Shown piece by piece: positions 1-9,500 of a stretch of 64,000 nt of DNA. Each line of letters opens with the position of its first letter. Positions within the stretch are counted from its first letter, which is position 1. A program made the translations under genes and the position numbers. Below the pieces are notes generated by a model. That model worked only from the letters and a program-made list of their open reading frames with translations, was not told the origin of the DNA and made no database searches. The DNA is from Brettanomyces bruxellensis (Eukaryota; Ascomycota; Pichiomycetes; Pichiales; Pichiaceae): contig NC_054690.1 of NCBI RefSeq assembly GCF_011074885.1, forward strand, positions 687,001 to 751,000, written 5' to 3'.

Positions 1-348
1 AATATTCAAATTTCTCTTCCCTTCAATTTTTTTATTTTTTTTTTTTGTATGAGCGAGAGCCTTCAACCGGAGATTCATTATAGCTCATGTTTTACTCTTT
101 CATGTATTATGCTTATCAACATTACTTTACATAACTAAAGCCAAATACATAACCACAAATAAAAACCTTAACTTTCAATTGACAAATACAGTTTTCCTGT
201 ACAAGTGATATCGCGTCAGCTTTTTCCCAAATTGTTCACAAAAGCCTTTGGTCTAATCTTCGTTGGTTTCGGGGTTTAACATAGTGTTGAGATAGGAGGA
301 AGTTTTCAATACTTCGTTCTTATTTGTTTATTTTTCCTTCTATCAGAG
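1..348. other. 5' flank of MRS6, no gene seen
   Basis: AT-rich upstream region of MRS6. It has T-rich runs at about 27-46 but no open frame with protein character, no tRNA-like box and no clear TATA element that I can defend. It presumably holds the MRS6 promoter; the neighbouring gene lies outside the window. Confidence 0.5.
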
Positions 349-2166
349 ATGACATCAGCTGTCAAGTCAAGGAGAGCCTCTATGGCCGAAAGACGTCCAT
401 CGATGGCTGAAAGAAGGCCATCCGGCTTAAATTCTCGCAGACCATCCGTCATTCCATACTTAGCAGGACTTGAAAAGCCTGTTTTGCCAACGTTACCATC
501 AAAATGTGACGTTTTAATATGCGGCACTGGTCTTGTTGAAAGTATTCTAGCAGCTGCTTTGGCATGGCAAGGTTCAAACGTTTTGCATGTCGATGCTAAT
601 CCTTATTACGGAGATACTTGTGCTACGCTGACAATTGAACAAATTAGAGCATGGTGTGCAAGTGTCAACGATGGGTCCCCAGGTTTCCATGGATTCTCTA
701 AAGCCATGTTGCACATTCCATCACCTCATAAGCTTAACTCAAGGGACTATGGAATAGATTTGACTCCCCGACTTCTGTTTGCCAAATCCGATTTGCTATC
801 ATTACTAGTAGCCTCCCGTGTTTACAGATATCTTGAATTTCAATCTATCAGCAACTTCCACACGTTTGAGAACGATACTTTCGATAAGATGATGAGTACA
901 AAAGAGGAGATCTTTGTCGACCAGTCGATAAATCTCCCAACAAAGCGTCTTTTAATGAGATTCATCAAGTTTGTACTGGAGTATGAACTTCCGGAGGGAA
1001 AAAAGATAGTTGAAAGTCACATGAATGAAAATTTTGTGGACTTTGTCCATAACATATTCCACCTATCTCCAAAGCAGGTGAATGAGTTTTGCTATACATT
1101 GGGATTGTCTCCTATGCCAAAAATATCGGTTCCACAAGGATTATCACGTGTTAGACGCTATTTAATATCCTTTAGTGTTTACGGCGATTTCCCTACGCTG
1201 TATTCAAAATACGGAGGACCCGGTGAGATATCACAGGGATTTTGTCGTTCGGCAGCCGTTGCAGGTGCAACTTATAAGCTCAACACTTCGTTGAAGTATT
1301 ACGATCCAAAGACCAAAATTGCATATTTAAATGATGGAAGTAAAGTTAACATTACAGAAAAGGTTGTTTGTTCTCCATCTCAAGCACCCGGTGGATCCAA
1401 AAATGTTCCAAAGATGCAATATGAAGTTACAAGGCTGATCAGTATTGTCGAGAAATCATGCAAGGAATGGTTTGCCGAAGGCGAAAATGCGGCTGTCGTT
1501 GTTTTCCCACCAAAAACACTAAGTACCATGAATGCATATCCCGTCCAAGCAATCATAATGGGTTCTGGTACCGGCTCCTGCCCCGATGGACAATGCATAT
1601 GGTATTTGTCCACTATAGAAAGGGGTGAAAGGGCCCGCAAGGATCTCCAAGCAGCGGTTAAGAAAATGGAAGAGTCAATTCTCAGAGAATCAGAAGATGG
1701 TGGCTTTGATGTTGAGCTGTCCGACAATGATGTTGCAATACAGGCTAACGGAAATGTTTCCGTAATCAATTCTGTGAAATTGGGAAAGTCGTTCAAAGAA
1801 TTTGTTCCAAGAGAGAAACTCAAATACCTATTCAAGCTAATATTCACACAGACAACTTCCGTCGCCCCATTTGGTGTGGTTTCAAACAACGTATTTGAGA
1901 AAGCTGAAGAAACTGAGCATATAGATGCTGGACCGGATGAGAAAGTCATATATTCGAGCATGCCATCAACAGAAATATCGTATGACGGTGTTGTTACTGA
2001 GGCAAAGGTGTTATACTCAAAAATCGTCGGCTCGGATGACGACTTTTTTGATGTTGACTTTGAAGATGAGGATGAAAATAATGCTAATACCAGAAATATT
2101 GACGATGAATCTGCAATCGCTGATGATACGGAAGAGTTTCAATCAGAAATGGCGTTTGAGCTATGA
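349..2166 (+). CDS. MRS6: Rab escort protein Mrs6 (REP, GDI family)
   Basis: Rab escort protein: presents newly made Rab/Ypt GTPases to geranylgeranyltransferase II and delivers them to membranes. The 605-residue product has the GDI/REP nucleotide-binding-like signature near residues 54-90 (CGTGLVESILAAALAWQG, then YYGD) and the length expected for yeast Mrs6 (about 600). The first 33 residues carry four RRxS sites (Ser 11, 18, 25, 33) in near-heptad spacing; the C-terminus (about 565-600) is strongly acidic. The start is the ATG at 349. The catalytic partner subunit BET4 lies at the other end of the window. The neighbour order MRS6-RPS12-RAD17 matches S. cerevisiae chromosome XV (YOR370C-369C-368W). 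A GDI proper lacks such extensions, so REP is favoured. Confidence 0.96.
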   Translation: MTSAVKSRRASMAERRPSMAERRPSGLNSRRPSVIPYLAGLEKPVLPTLPSKCDVLICGTGLVESILAAALAWQGSNVLHVDANPYYGDTCATLTIEQIRAWCASVNDGSPGFHGFSKAMLHIPSPHKLNSRDYGIDLTPRLLFAKSDLLSLLVASRVYRYLEFQSISNFHTFENDTFDKMMSTKEEIFVDQSINLPTKRLLMRFIKFVLEYELPEGKKIVESHMNENFVDFVHNIFHLSPKQVNEFCYTLGLSPMPKISVPQGLSRVRRYLISFSVYGDFPTLYSKYGGPGEISQGFCRSAAVAGATYKLNTSLKYYDPKTKIAYLNDGSKVNITEKVVCSPSQAPGGSKNVPKMQYEVTRLISIVEKSCKEWFAEGENAAVVVFPPKTLSTMNAYPVQAIIMGSGTGSCPDGQCIWYLSTIERGERARKDLQAAVKKMEESILRESEDGGFDVELSDNDVAIQANGNVSVINSVKLGKSFKEFVPREKLKYLFKLIFTQTTSVAPFGVVSNNVFEKAEETEHIDAGPDEKVIYSSMPSTEISYDGVVTEAKVLYSKIVGSDDDFFDVDFEDEDENNANTRNIDDESAIADDTEEFQSEMAFEL

Positions 2167-2632
2167 CAGCACCAATGGCCACAGGTTTGGTCATTTTATA
2201 ACTGGCTCTCGCTGGTTCTACTTATTGCTCTGGTTTCCGATATGGTTTTCCTTTTTGTTTCTTTTTCGACTTTCATTTGCTTTTGTGCGTACCTTTATTG
2301 TTGTTTTCTTTCTTAGTTGACCAAATTTTTTCTTCTTCTTCTTCTTCATCTTATTGGCCTACCATTTTTCTTCGTTTAGGATTAGTCCTGCTCTGTCACA
2401 TATATTATGTCATGCAACATTGGTTTTCTCTCTATTCTTCTTTATTTGTTTTATTTAGTTACTGGTGTCTTATTATAATTAAATAAAATGGTCCTTTTGG
2501 ATAAATAGCATTGATGTACCCTACATATCTCCCTTTTTAGGTTTCCAGGACTACATTTTTACGCCAACTAATAACTAGGAACATGGCTTCCATATATTAA
2601 ACATCTATAAGTACAGACATATACGAAAAGGC
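2167..2632. other. Convergent intergenic MRS6/RPS12
   Basis: Region between convergent 3' ends. It has a pyrimidine-rich tract with a short CTT microsatellite near 2331-2349 and AT-rich sequence compatible with yeast 3' end formation on both strands. Small open frames here (2277-2486) have low-complexity Phe/Leu/Ser composition and no gene character. Confidence 0.5.
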
Positions 2633-3073
2633 TTACTCCTGGGCAAAGTGCTCCAACAAGACGTTTCTCTCCTCAGTGTCGGCACCCCAGTTCTTGATGA
2701 CAACACAAGAGCAGCCAACAACCTTTCTGGCGTTACCCTCTCTGTCCAAGGTGCACAAACCAGCCCACTCACCGAGCTGCTTGGCGTCAGAAACCTTAAT
2801 CAAAGGAATCTTTTCGTCTGGAGCGTTACACAAAGCCTCGACCAACTTGATGATGTTCTGCTCAGTAACAGCGTCACACAAGACACACAACTGAGCTTCA
2901 CCACGAGACAAAGCCTTGGTAGCCTCTCTCAAACCTCTGGCAAGACCATCGTTAACCAAAGCGGTTCTCAAAACAGTCTTCAAGCAGTCCTCAATGGACA
3001 CCGACGAGGTCTCCTCCTCCTCAACAACAACTTCCTCTTCAACTGGAGCTTCTGGGGCAGTTTCTTCAGACAT
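2633..3073 (-). CDS. RPS12: 40S ribosomal protein S12 (eS12)
   Basis: Small-subunit ribosomal protein eS12, 146 residues (family about 143). An acidic N-terminal tail (residues 4-22, Glu/Val-rich) is followed by the L7Ae-like core with [17 protein letters not shown] and [20 protein letters not shown], and the typical C-terminal [11 protein letters not shown]. It is intronless, with the ATG complement at 3071-3073. Codon choice is strongly biased, as in other highly expressed genes here. The upstream region carries a CACGTG, AACCC and a long T tract (RPS12 sense) in the same order and spacing as RPS20. The gene sits between MRS6 and RAD17, as in S. cerevisiae, but its orientation relative to MRS6 is inverted. 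Confidence 0.98.
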   Translation of the reverse strand: MSEETAPEAPVEEEVVVEEEETSSVSIEDCLKTVLRTALVNDGLARGLREATKALSRGEAQLCVLCDAVTEQNIIKLVEALCNAPDEKIPLIKVSDAKQLGEWAGLCTLDREGNARKVVGCSCVVIKNWGADTEERNVLLEHFAQE

Positions 3074-3251
3074 TTTTCCTATAATTCAGTTATTTATAAC
3101 GGTAAACTTCTTCCTCAGATGAAATCAGATCTGGTCAGTTTATGGAGAGAGAAAAGGTTCAAGTTAAAATGAAACAAGTAACGCATCCGATTACCCAGGC
3201 ATGGCTATCCTCAGTTTAAATTTTTCAACTTGCAAGAAATCAGATTTCAGC

Positions 3252-3308
3252 AAAAAAAAAAAAAAAAAAAAAAATTAAAAGGGTTAAAAAGCGCTACCAA
3301 TCACGTGA
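3252..3308 (-). promoter_or_regulatory. RPS12 promoter elements: CACGTG, AACCC, T tract
   Basis: Read in the RPS12 direction: TCACGTGATT (CACGTG at 3302-3307, 228 nt before the ATG), then AACCC (3281-3285), then a 23-nt T tract (3252-3274). CACGTG is the Cbf1-type E-box. The RPS20 promoter at 14849-14907 has the same three elements in the same order with CACGTG 227 nt before the ATG. Cbf1/Tbf1 control of ribosomal-protein genes is established in Candida; the assignment here is inference from motif and position. Confidence 0.6.
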
Positions 3309-3447
3309 CTAAATGCATTTATGTAAGCCCTTAGTCTTTCCTATGAATGGTGAACACGGTAATATATTCATGCCCATTACTGCGTTTGCAAGTACGGATA
3401 TGTATGAATCAATTATTTAAATGCATTTAGCTTATTTGACTACCTAA

Positions 3448-5319
3448 TTAGATAAATAACGGTATCTCAATAGCCCCACCGACAGTCTCGATACGTTTAT
3501 TCCTTCCTTTCTTCCTTTTCCTTTTGCCTTTATCGGACTCATCTCTCCTTTTCTTTGAGTCGTTATCTCTATTAACATCATCATGATCTTCCCCCGTTCC
3601 ATTGTCTTCCTCAGACCTGCTATCTGTGTCATTCATATCATTGTCCGCCTGATCTTCATCGTCAGCAATTCTCTTCCGACTTATTGGGATATCATTTGTA
3701 GGCCCGTTTCCTAAGCCCAAAACTGATCGGGTAAGTTCTTCCGTGATTTTGAGTTGTGTATGCTGGGATCCACCTTTATTGACCTTTTGGTGATTTTCTG
3801 GGATCTGCGATGTAAAGAAATCATCTATTGTCAACAATTGTCCATCACCAGTAATCTCTATCGTCTTGATAGTTTCCTCGTTGTGTATCATTTTTTCTAT
3901 AGCCAGATTATCGTAGCCGTATTTCATATCCTCACTACTGCGCTCCTTACTCAATGTCTCTTCATCAAGCTCCTCTGATAAAATACGATCTTCTAGAGGG
4001 ATAGATTCTAGGGTAATGAACTCAATACTTGTTCCGTAAAATAATTGTGTGTTAGTTGCAGCAACATTTGTCCCTTCACCCATATTATGATTGCGGAACT
4101 CATGTTTATCTTTATAGCTTGTGTTTCGTGTCAAGCTTCCAGAGCCAACAAGAATCAAAAATGATGTAATTCCGTTCATATCTTTACGTATTTTTATTAA
4201 TTTCGAGAGCTTAATTGCTTTGATGATCTTAGCAAAGTACTCGAAATGATAGAATGATGACACGCTTGCAGAACATGGTACCATTATAAAGTCTGCCTCA
4301 TCTGGTTCTCTGATATTATCGGAAGAAGGTTTGAAAACCTCCAATTCCCTTAAGAATGGTTTCTCGTCCGGTACAATCAACTTGGAATATCCTATAGAGG
4401 TATCATCGGATTTTGAGATAAATATAAGTCTTTTTGAGGACCGTGTCATCTTGCCGGCTAGATTTGAATCAGAATTTGATTTCTCTTTGGTAGAACAGTA
4501 AAGAACAAATTCATCTGTATTCAAATCTTTCATATCTTTCAAAGCATCGTAAAATATTGCGGATTTCATGACGGATTCAAATATTACACGATCTGCATCT
4601 AACTGAAAAATTGTATTATCATCTATCATTTGATCATAGTTATCTAAAATGTCATCCTCATCGTCATTGCTATTAGAATTCATGCTCTGATCATTTGATC
4701 TCTTGCTTTTCTGCCGGTTATTCCGTCTATGCCTGTCTTTTGGACGAAGCATGGATCGCGTTTCAGGATCAACAAAATATGTCATTAGCTCACATCTCTC
4801 TACAATGAGATCATCCTCAAACGTCAAAATAAATGGTGCTCCCTCAAATTGATAGCCTAAAGTACATTTGGTCTTTGTATCTGTCTGTTCCCTTTCGTTT
4901 GGAATATGAATATTAATTGTTTCAAGAAGTGATAGGAGATTTATGTTGATTGTTATGTTTTGCTGAATTTCGCCATCCTCCACTATATCGTCTTCGTCAA
5001 CCTCCGTTTCGCTCTCAAGTGAATCTGAATCTCCTATATTAGTGTTATTGGTGCGGTTGTGGCCTTCGGCCGCAAAATTATGAGAAATATTCTTATCGGG
5101 ATGAAACTCGTAGTATGAAAACAACCTTCGATCTAACGTAAGAATAACCTTGCAGGTATTATTTGCAGATATACTAAAGCATAAACTCCCTTTATTGATA
5201 TTTAAAAAGCAATCATCGCCAAACGCGGATATGGAATTGATTAACTGGTAAATCAATAGTATATTTGTAGTAGACGCCACAAACGCAAAGCGATTATTGT
5301 CTCTAATCAACTCCGTCAT
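3448..5319 (-). CDS. RAD17: Rad17, Rad1-family subunit of the 9-1-1 checkpoint clamp
   Basis: Product of 623 residues resembling S. cerevisiae Rad17 (Rad1 in S. pombe and human), a PCNA-like subunit of the DNA-damage checkpoint clamp with Ddc1 and Mec3. Matching blocks are the N-terminal sheet (about 1-60), CTLGYQFEGAPFILTFEDD (about 158-176), FESVMKSAIFYDALKDMKDL and the hydrophobic end IEIPLFI. It is much longer than ScRad17 (401): extra low-complexity acidic/Asn/Arg stretches lie near residues 100-120 and 195-235, and a C-terminal linker has a basic cluster KRKRKKGRNKR that could act as a nuclear localisation signal. The start ATG aligns with the family start, so no upstream exon is needed, although TACTAAC occurs on this strand near 5380. 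RPS12 and MRS6 adjacency supports the call. Confidence 0.88.
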   Translation of the reverse strand: MTELIRDNNRFAFVASTTNILLIYQLINSISAFGDDCFLNINKGSLCFSISANNTCKVILTLDRRLFSYYEFHPDKNISHNFAAEGHNRTNNTNIGDSDSLESETEVDEDDIVEDGEIQQNITININLLSLLETINIHIPNEREQTDTKTKCTLGYQFEGAPFILTFEDDLIVERCELMTYFVDPETRSMLRPKDRHRRNNRQKSKRSNDQSMNSNSNDDEDDILDNYDQMIDDNTIFQLDADRVIFESVMKSAIFYDALKDMKDLNTDEFVLYCSTKEKSNSDSNLAGKMTRSSKRLIFISKSDDTSIGYSKLIVPDEKPFLRELEVFKPSSDNIREPDEADFIMVPCSASVSSFYHFEYFAKIIKAIKLSKLIKIRKDMNGITSFLILVGSGSLTRNTSYKDKHEFRNHNMGEGTNVAATNTQLFYGTSIEFITLESIPLEDRILSEELDEETLSKERSSEDMKYGYDNLAIEKMIHNEETIKTIEITGDGQLLTIDDFFTSQIPENHQKVNKGGSQHTQLKITEELTRSVLGLGNGPTNDIPISRKRIADDEDQADNDMNDTDSRSEEDNGTGEDHDDVNRDNDSKKRRDESDKGKRKRKKGRNKRIETVGGAIEIPLFI

Positions 5320-5784
5320 CGTCAGTAACAGAACATGCCCTTGGAATGTTGTTATTATACAAAATCAGACCCAATGTGTTCGTTAGTATTGGTGATAGTT
5401 CTAGGCAAGTCGCATATTTTAAATCGCGCATTTATCTAGAAACCATTTTTCGTTTACATTAGTACTCGATAAGAATTACGAAATACAAAATGGACCAGCA
5501 TTCTAGGGTCATGTAATTTATTTATTAGCAGTATTTAATGAATGTCGATTGTAAGACCAAGACAGGCTTCATTATAAACTATCGGTTCAGGAAAGGGGCA
5601 CATCCGAGGAAATTGGCAAAAAAAAGCATATAAGAAATGGAGTTGCATAAAGTGCGGAAAAGTAAAGTCATTATTATTAATTAGAATCCACAAGCCATTA
5701 TGGGACGTATTGATCACAAAAAAGTGTAGTCAAAGGAAGTGCGTAGCGCATATAAGAGAATTGGTTAATCGTATGCCTAATCAA
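5320..5784. other. RAD17 upstream region / TSC3 3' flank
   Basis: 465 bp between two minus-strand genes. It holds the RAD17 promoter and TSC3 3' end. A TACTAAC-like string (complement near 5381-5387) and a GCGC cluster near 5426 are present, but no convincing exon, tRNA or open frame. The short frame at 5535-5717 on the minus strand looks random. Confidence 0.4.
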
Positions 5785-6033
5785 TTAGACAAATACCTTG
5801 GATGATATTAAAGAGCCAGCCCTAAACATTAAGGGTAAAACATATTTGAAAGAACCAATTCCACAGAGTAGTAAAAATCCAATGAGGAAAGCATATAGAA
5901 TTGTGTTTTCTGTCCGTGTCAAAACGTAGAATGGGAACATGAAGTAGAGTGTTCCCCATAAATGATCTTCTAAAACATCTTTCCGATTTCTGTTCTTAAA
6001 GCTGATCTCAGACACCTCAAAATTGGCACCCAT
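5785..6033 (-). CDS. TSC3: Tsc3-like small activating subunit of serine palmitoyltransferase
   Basis: 82-residue protein (ScTsc3: 80) starting at the ATG complement 6031-6033; the open frame extends upstream only through a TTG. It aligns along its length with yeast Tsc3: a polar N-terminus, then an acidic/hydrophobic lead-in (VLEDHLWG), the PFYV motif at residues 34-37 corresponding to PFYL, and a hydrophobic segment (about 43-68) ending in a Gly-x-x-Lys-Tyr (SFKYV versus ILKYC). Tsc3 binds the Lcb1/Lcb2 enzyme in the ER membrane and stimulates the first step of sphingolipid synthesis. Known only from pattern comparison; such small proteins diverge fast and are often missed in annotation. Confidence 0.75.
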   Translation of the reverse strand: MGANFEVSEISFKNRNRKDVLEDHLWGTLYFMFPFYVLTRTENTILYAFLIGFLLLCGIGSFKYVLPLMFRAGSLISSKVFV

Positions 6034-6559
6034 TTTAATAAACCAACTATTATTTGTTTGATATTCCTGAAAATTATGAATCAACTGATTTGTTCACGCA
6101 GAAAGGAAAAGAGCCACAAGCGAACTAAACACACTGCTATCTTTTTACAAAAATAACTCTAGAATACGAGGGTAAATACGGAAATAGAAAATTGAACTCA
6201 TTCGCGTTTAGAATATTTAGAATTCGTAGAATACTAAATGCGGTATTCAAAAGCAGAACAGTCATTAAATTTTTCGGCGCGTCGATATTCATCGGAGTTG
6301 AAATCTATTATTAACGCCAATTGCCAGGCACTCATTCATTAATGAAATCTTATTCGTATATTCTTATATCAATAGATTTATTACAGTATCCAACCTAAAG
6401 CAGCATTTCCATGAGTGACATATTCTATAATGCTTCTTCAGACTTCTATGACAATTCTGACCGCAGAATTTATATGGATGCATTGTTGTCTACATGGCCA
6501 CAAAAAGAATCCTAATATAAGATAAGCATTTCATTTATTTGTATTAGTATCTAACGCGC
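6034..6559. other. Intergenic between TSC3 and the importin gene; one tiny ORF
   Basis: 526 bp. The only notable item is a 34-codon plus-strand ORF at 6411-6515 (ATG to TAA) of mixed, non-repetitive composition (begins MSDIFYNASSDFYDNSD). It has no recognised relative and is far below normal gene size. The rest is AT-rich, presumably TSC3 promoter and importin 3' end. Confidence 0.35.
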
Positions 6560-9500
6560 TTAGTTCGACGCTATCTGAACAATATTTGAAATTGTATCCA
6601 TTTGTTCAGGATTCAATTGTGAAATGATGCTACTGTATTTATTTGAATCGCTGGCTTGGACGGACAAGATGAAATCCTTAAACGTTTTAAAGATATTGAG
6701 GTTGTCCAAAGGCGTGTTTGCATATGGATCCTCATCAAATGTATCATCTGTAGCAAATCCAAACTGTTCGATGTAATCGTCATCGAGAACAAAGCCGCCT
6801 GTTTCCGCTGCCTCTGCAAGGTCTCTATTTTCCTGTTCATTATTTTCATCCTCGTCACTATCTTCGCCATTATCGCCAAAAATAAACTCATCGGTAATCT
6901 CATTACTGCCATCTGTATCAGCCATATCCTTTCTCTTCTTTTCCAATTCACTGATGGCCTTAGGTACAGCGGTTAGCAAAATTGTAAGATTCTTTCCGAA
7001 CTGAGGTATCACCCCTTCAAGGTTCATTTGTGAAAGAGATTCCATGTCAATACTCAAGAAACTCAAAAGTCCCATTATTGAAAGTTTCATGTCAAAAACC
7101 CGCTTGTAAGATGTGCAAAGTTCATTCCACAAGTTGAAAAAGCTATCTGTAGAACTCGTTTCAATCAATGTCTGAAGGCAATGGTTTGGATCAACCACCA
7201 GAGAAGCAATAATGACATTCGCCATTATTATCTTATAAACGTTTCCAGGCTGTTCGGCTTCTTCAAAAGTCATCATTTCCAACGATTTTTTGACCAAATG
7301 TGGAACATATGGTCCTGCAGAATTCGAGTCTAATGCTAAAATAATATAAGTGCTTAATTCTGCAGCATTCATGACATCATCGGGAGCAAAATCTCCATCT
7401 TTGTTAAACACCTTCATTACCATTCCAATCATGGCCTGCTGATATTCACTATTTGTCTTAATTGTTGAAGCGCCATAAACCATATAGTTCTTCAAAGCAG
7501 GCATAGCGTCCTCTAAATTCAACGATAAATCTGAATTCATTAGGGCTCTAAGTGAATCCTCAAACAATGACCACATGGTGGGGGAGACGTTTCTAGTGAG
7601 AAAAGTGGTATTCTCCAGCATCTCAAATGTTTCCGCAAAGAAGCTGTCCAAATCTTTGGCCAGCACGTAATGCAAAACAGGAGCATAGATTTGCTCAAGC
7701 TTAGCTATCTTCTGAGCCGAATTTTCAAAGTACAAAAGAACTGTGAGTAAGGTACTAAAAATGCCAAGAGCGGCATTAGTTTTGGATCCTAATTCATCTG
7801 AGTCAAAATCGTCCGGATCCGCGCTCTGAGCTTCATTCAACTCCTCCAAAAGCTTCATTAATTGTTCAGAAAGCTTTGCAGTCAAACTTATTCCGAACGG
7901 TTCGAGCTGTTCGGAATAATTCTCCACGCATGATTGAATCACGGATGGAATTAAATCACTGTCGATAGCACCAGAAAGTGTTAGTAGCTTTTCGGTTGTA
8001 GGAACGATTATAGATCCTAATGCCTCCTTAAACTGAGGGAAGTCAATAAAGGACTGAATAGCCAAAGCACCTTCAAACTGAACAGGAAGATGTCCAGAAT
8101 CATTGAAACAGTTCATAACTCCCTGAAACAATACACTCAAATTGTTTGGATCTGTAAAGCTTAGTTTGCTAAATTTTGAGGAGACATTACACGTTCTTGC
8201 CCTTAGAAAGCCAAATTGTGACTTAAAGTTTGGGAAGACTAATGCTGAAAGAAATACTTCCATCTGATCCTTGAATGGTGATTGCTCTTCAACCAACTGA
8301 GAGGATATACACCCAATAATTCTTAATGCAGATTCTCTTTGCCTTGCAACATTAATTGTATCCTGTTCCGATGTTAAAGAGTTCAATTTTCCGTATGCAA
8401 ACTGCAATATTGGTTCTAATGCAGTATCCTTGCGCTTCTCTGCCAATGTTGCAATCAAATTTCTCACTGCTGTGACAGGAGAATTGCTTGTCTCTTCAAT
8501 AGTAAAAGTCATCATAATGTATTCCTGGGGATCGTCCTCAAAAAGTTCCAACACCGAATCCTTTGGATAAAATATGGGAAAGGCGAGTTCACTAATCAGG
8601 TTGTTTAAAAATGGCTGAATAATTCCCCAAGATGATTTTCGTGTGACGGCATGCTCGATGAATGAAATTATATGGTAAAGAGAAGCATCACTAATCCATC
8701 TATGGCCTTGTCTCCATTCTTCGATCTTACCAAAGTAAGTTTTCAACAGTTCAGGAACAACGCTTGACGAAAATAATGCCCTGAATTGGGTGTAGCTACC
8801 ATCAGATAGCCATCCTTTAGAGCCATATCTGACATAAATGTTAAGGATATTGGCATAGGCCCATTTTTGAGACTTGACCCATGGGCTTAAATGTCTCTCC
8901 TCCTCATCTAGTTGCATAGCACTGGAGGGTAATGATATATTCATCACAGCAACATGAAATCCTATCCAATTGGATATTGCCTCCTCTTCCTGCAATGGTT
9001 CTGGAAGATCCAAGTATGTGACGAATTTGTATGACTTCAAAATGAGTTTTAAGATTTCCGGTAGTTGCCAATGTGAATCACTAGACGCTGAATCTGATAT
9101 GATCTGGCCACCTATCTGTAAAAGACTTGAAAAGTACTGCTTAATAATTGAATCAAGCTGTGATGATCTATCTTCATTTTTCATCCATCTATATTTCCGG
9201 CATAGTTCGGAAAAGCATAACATTCCGGTGTATAAGGAATCGAGATCATTGGGGTTAGCAAAAAGTCTGGTCGTACTGTCTAAGAAATCTGGCCACTCTG
9301 TTGGATAATCAGTCACAAGGATTTCGTTAAGTATGGGGATGAATATTGCCTTGGTACTCCGATCAGAATGAACGATTGTTGCAAGCAATCTCTCTCTCAC
9401 AATTGGTTTCTCATCGTGGTCAATGCTTCCGTTTTCCCTCCAGTTCTTAATAATTATATTTTTAAAGTAAATAAGGCAAGCTTTTTTGACGGGTAATTCT

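Noticed and set aside
1380..1961. 193-codon antisense frame in MRS6 and 181-codon antisense frame in STU1 (22220-22765)
   Set aside because: Fully inside conserved genes, no recognisable product.
5381..5387. TACTAAC on the minus strand upstream of RAD17 as sign of an upstream exon
   Set aside because: The RAD17 ATG already aligns with the family start and no suitable acceptor or donor is evident.
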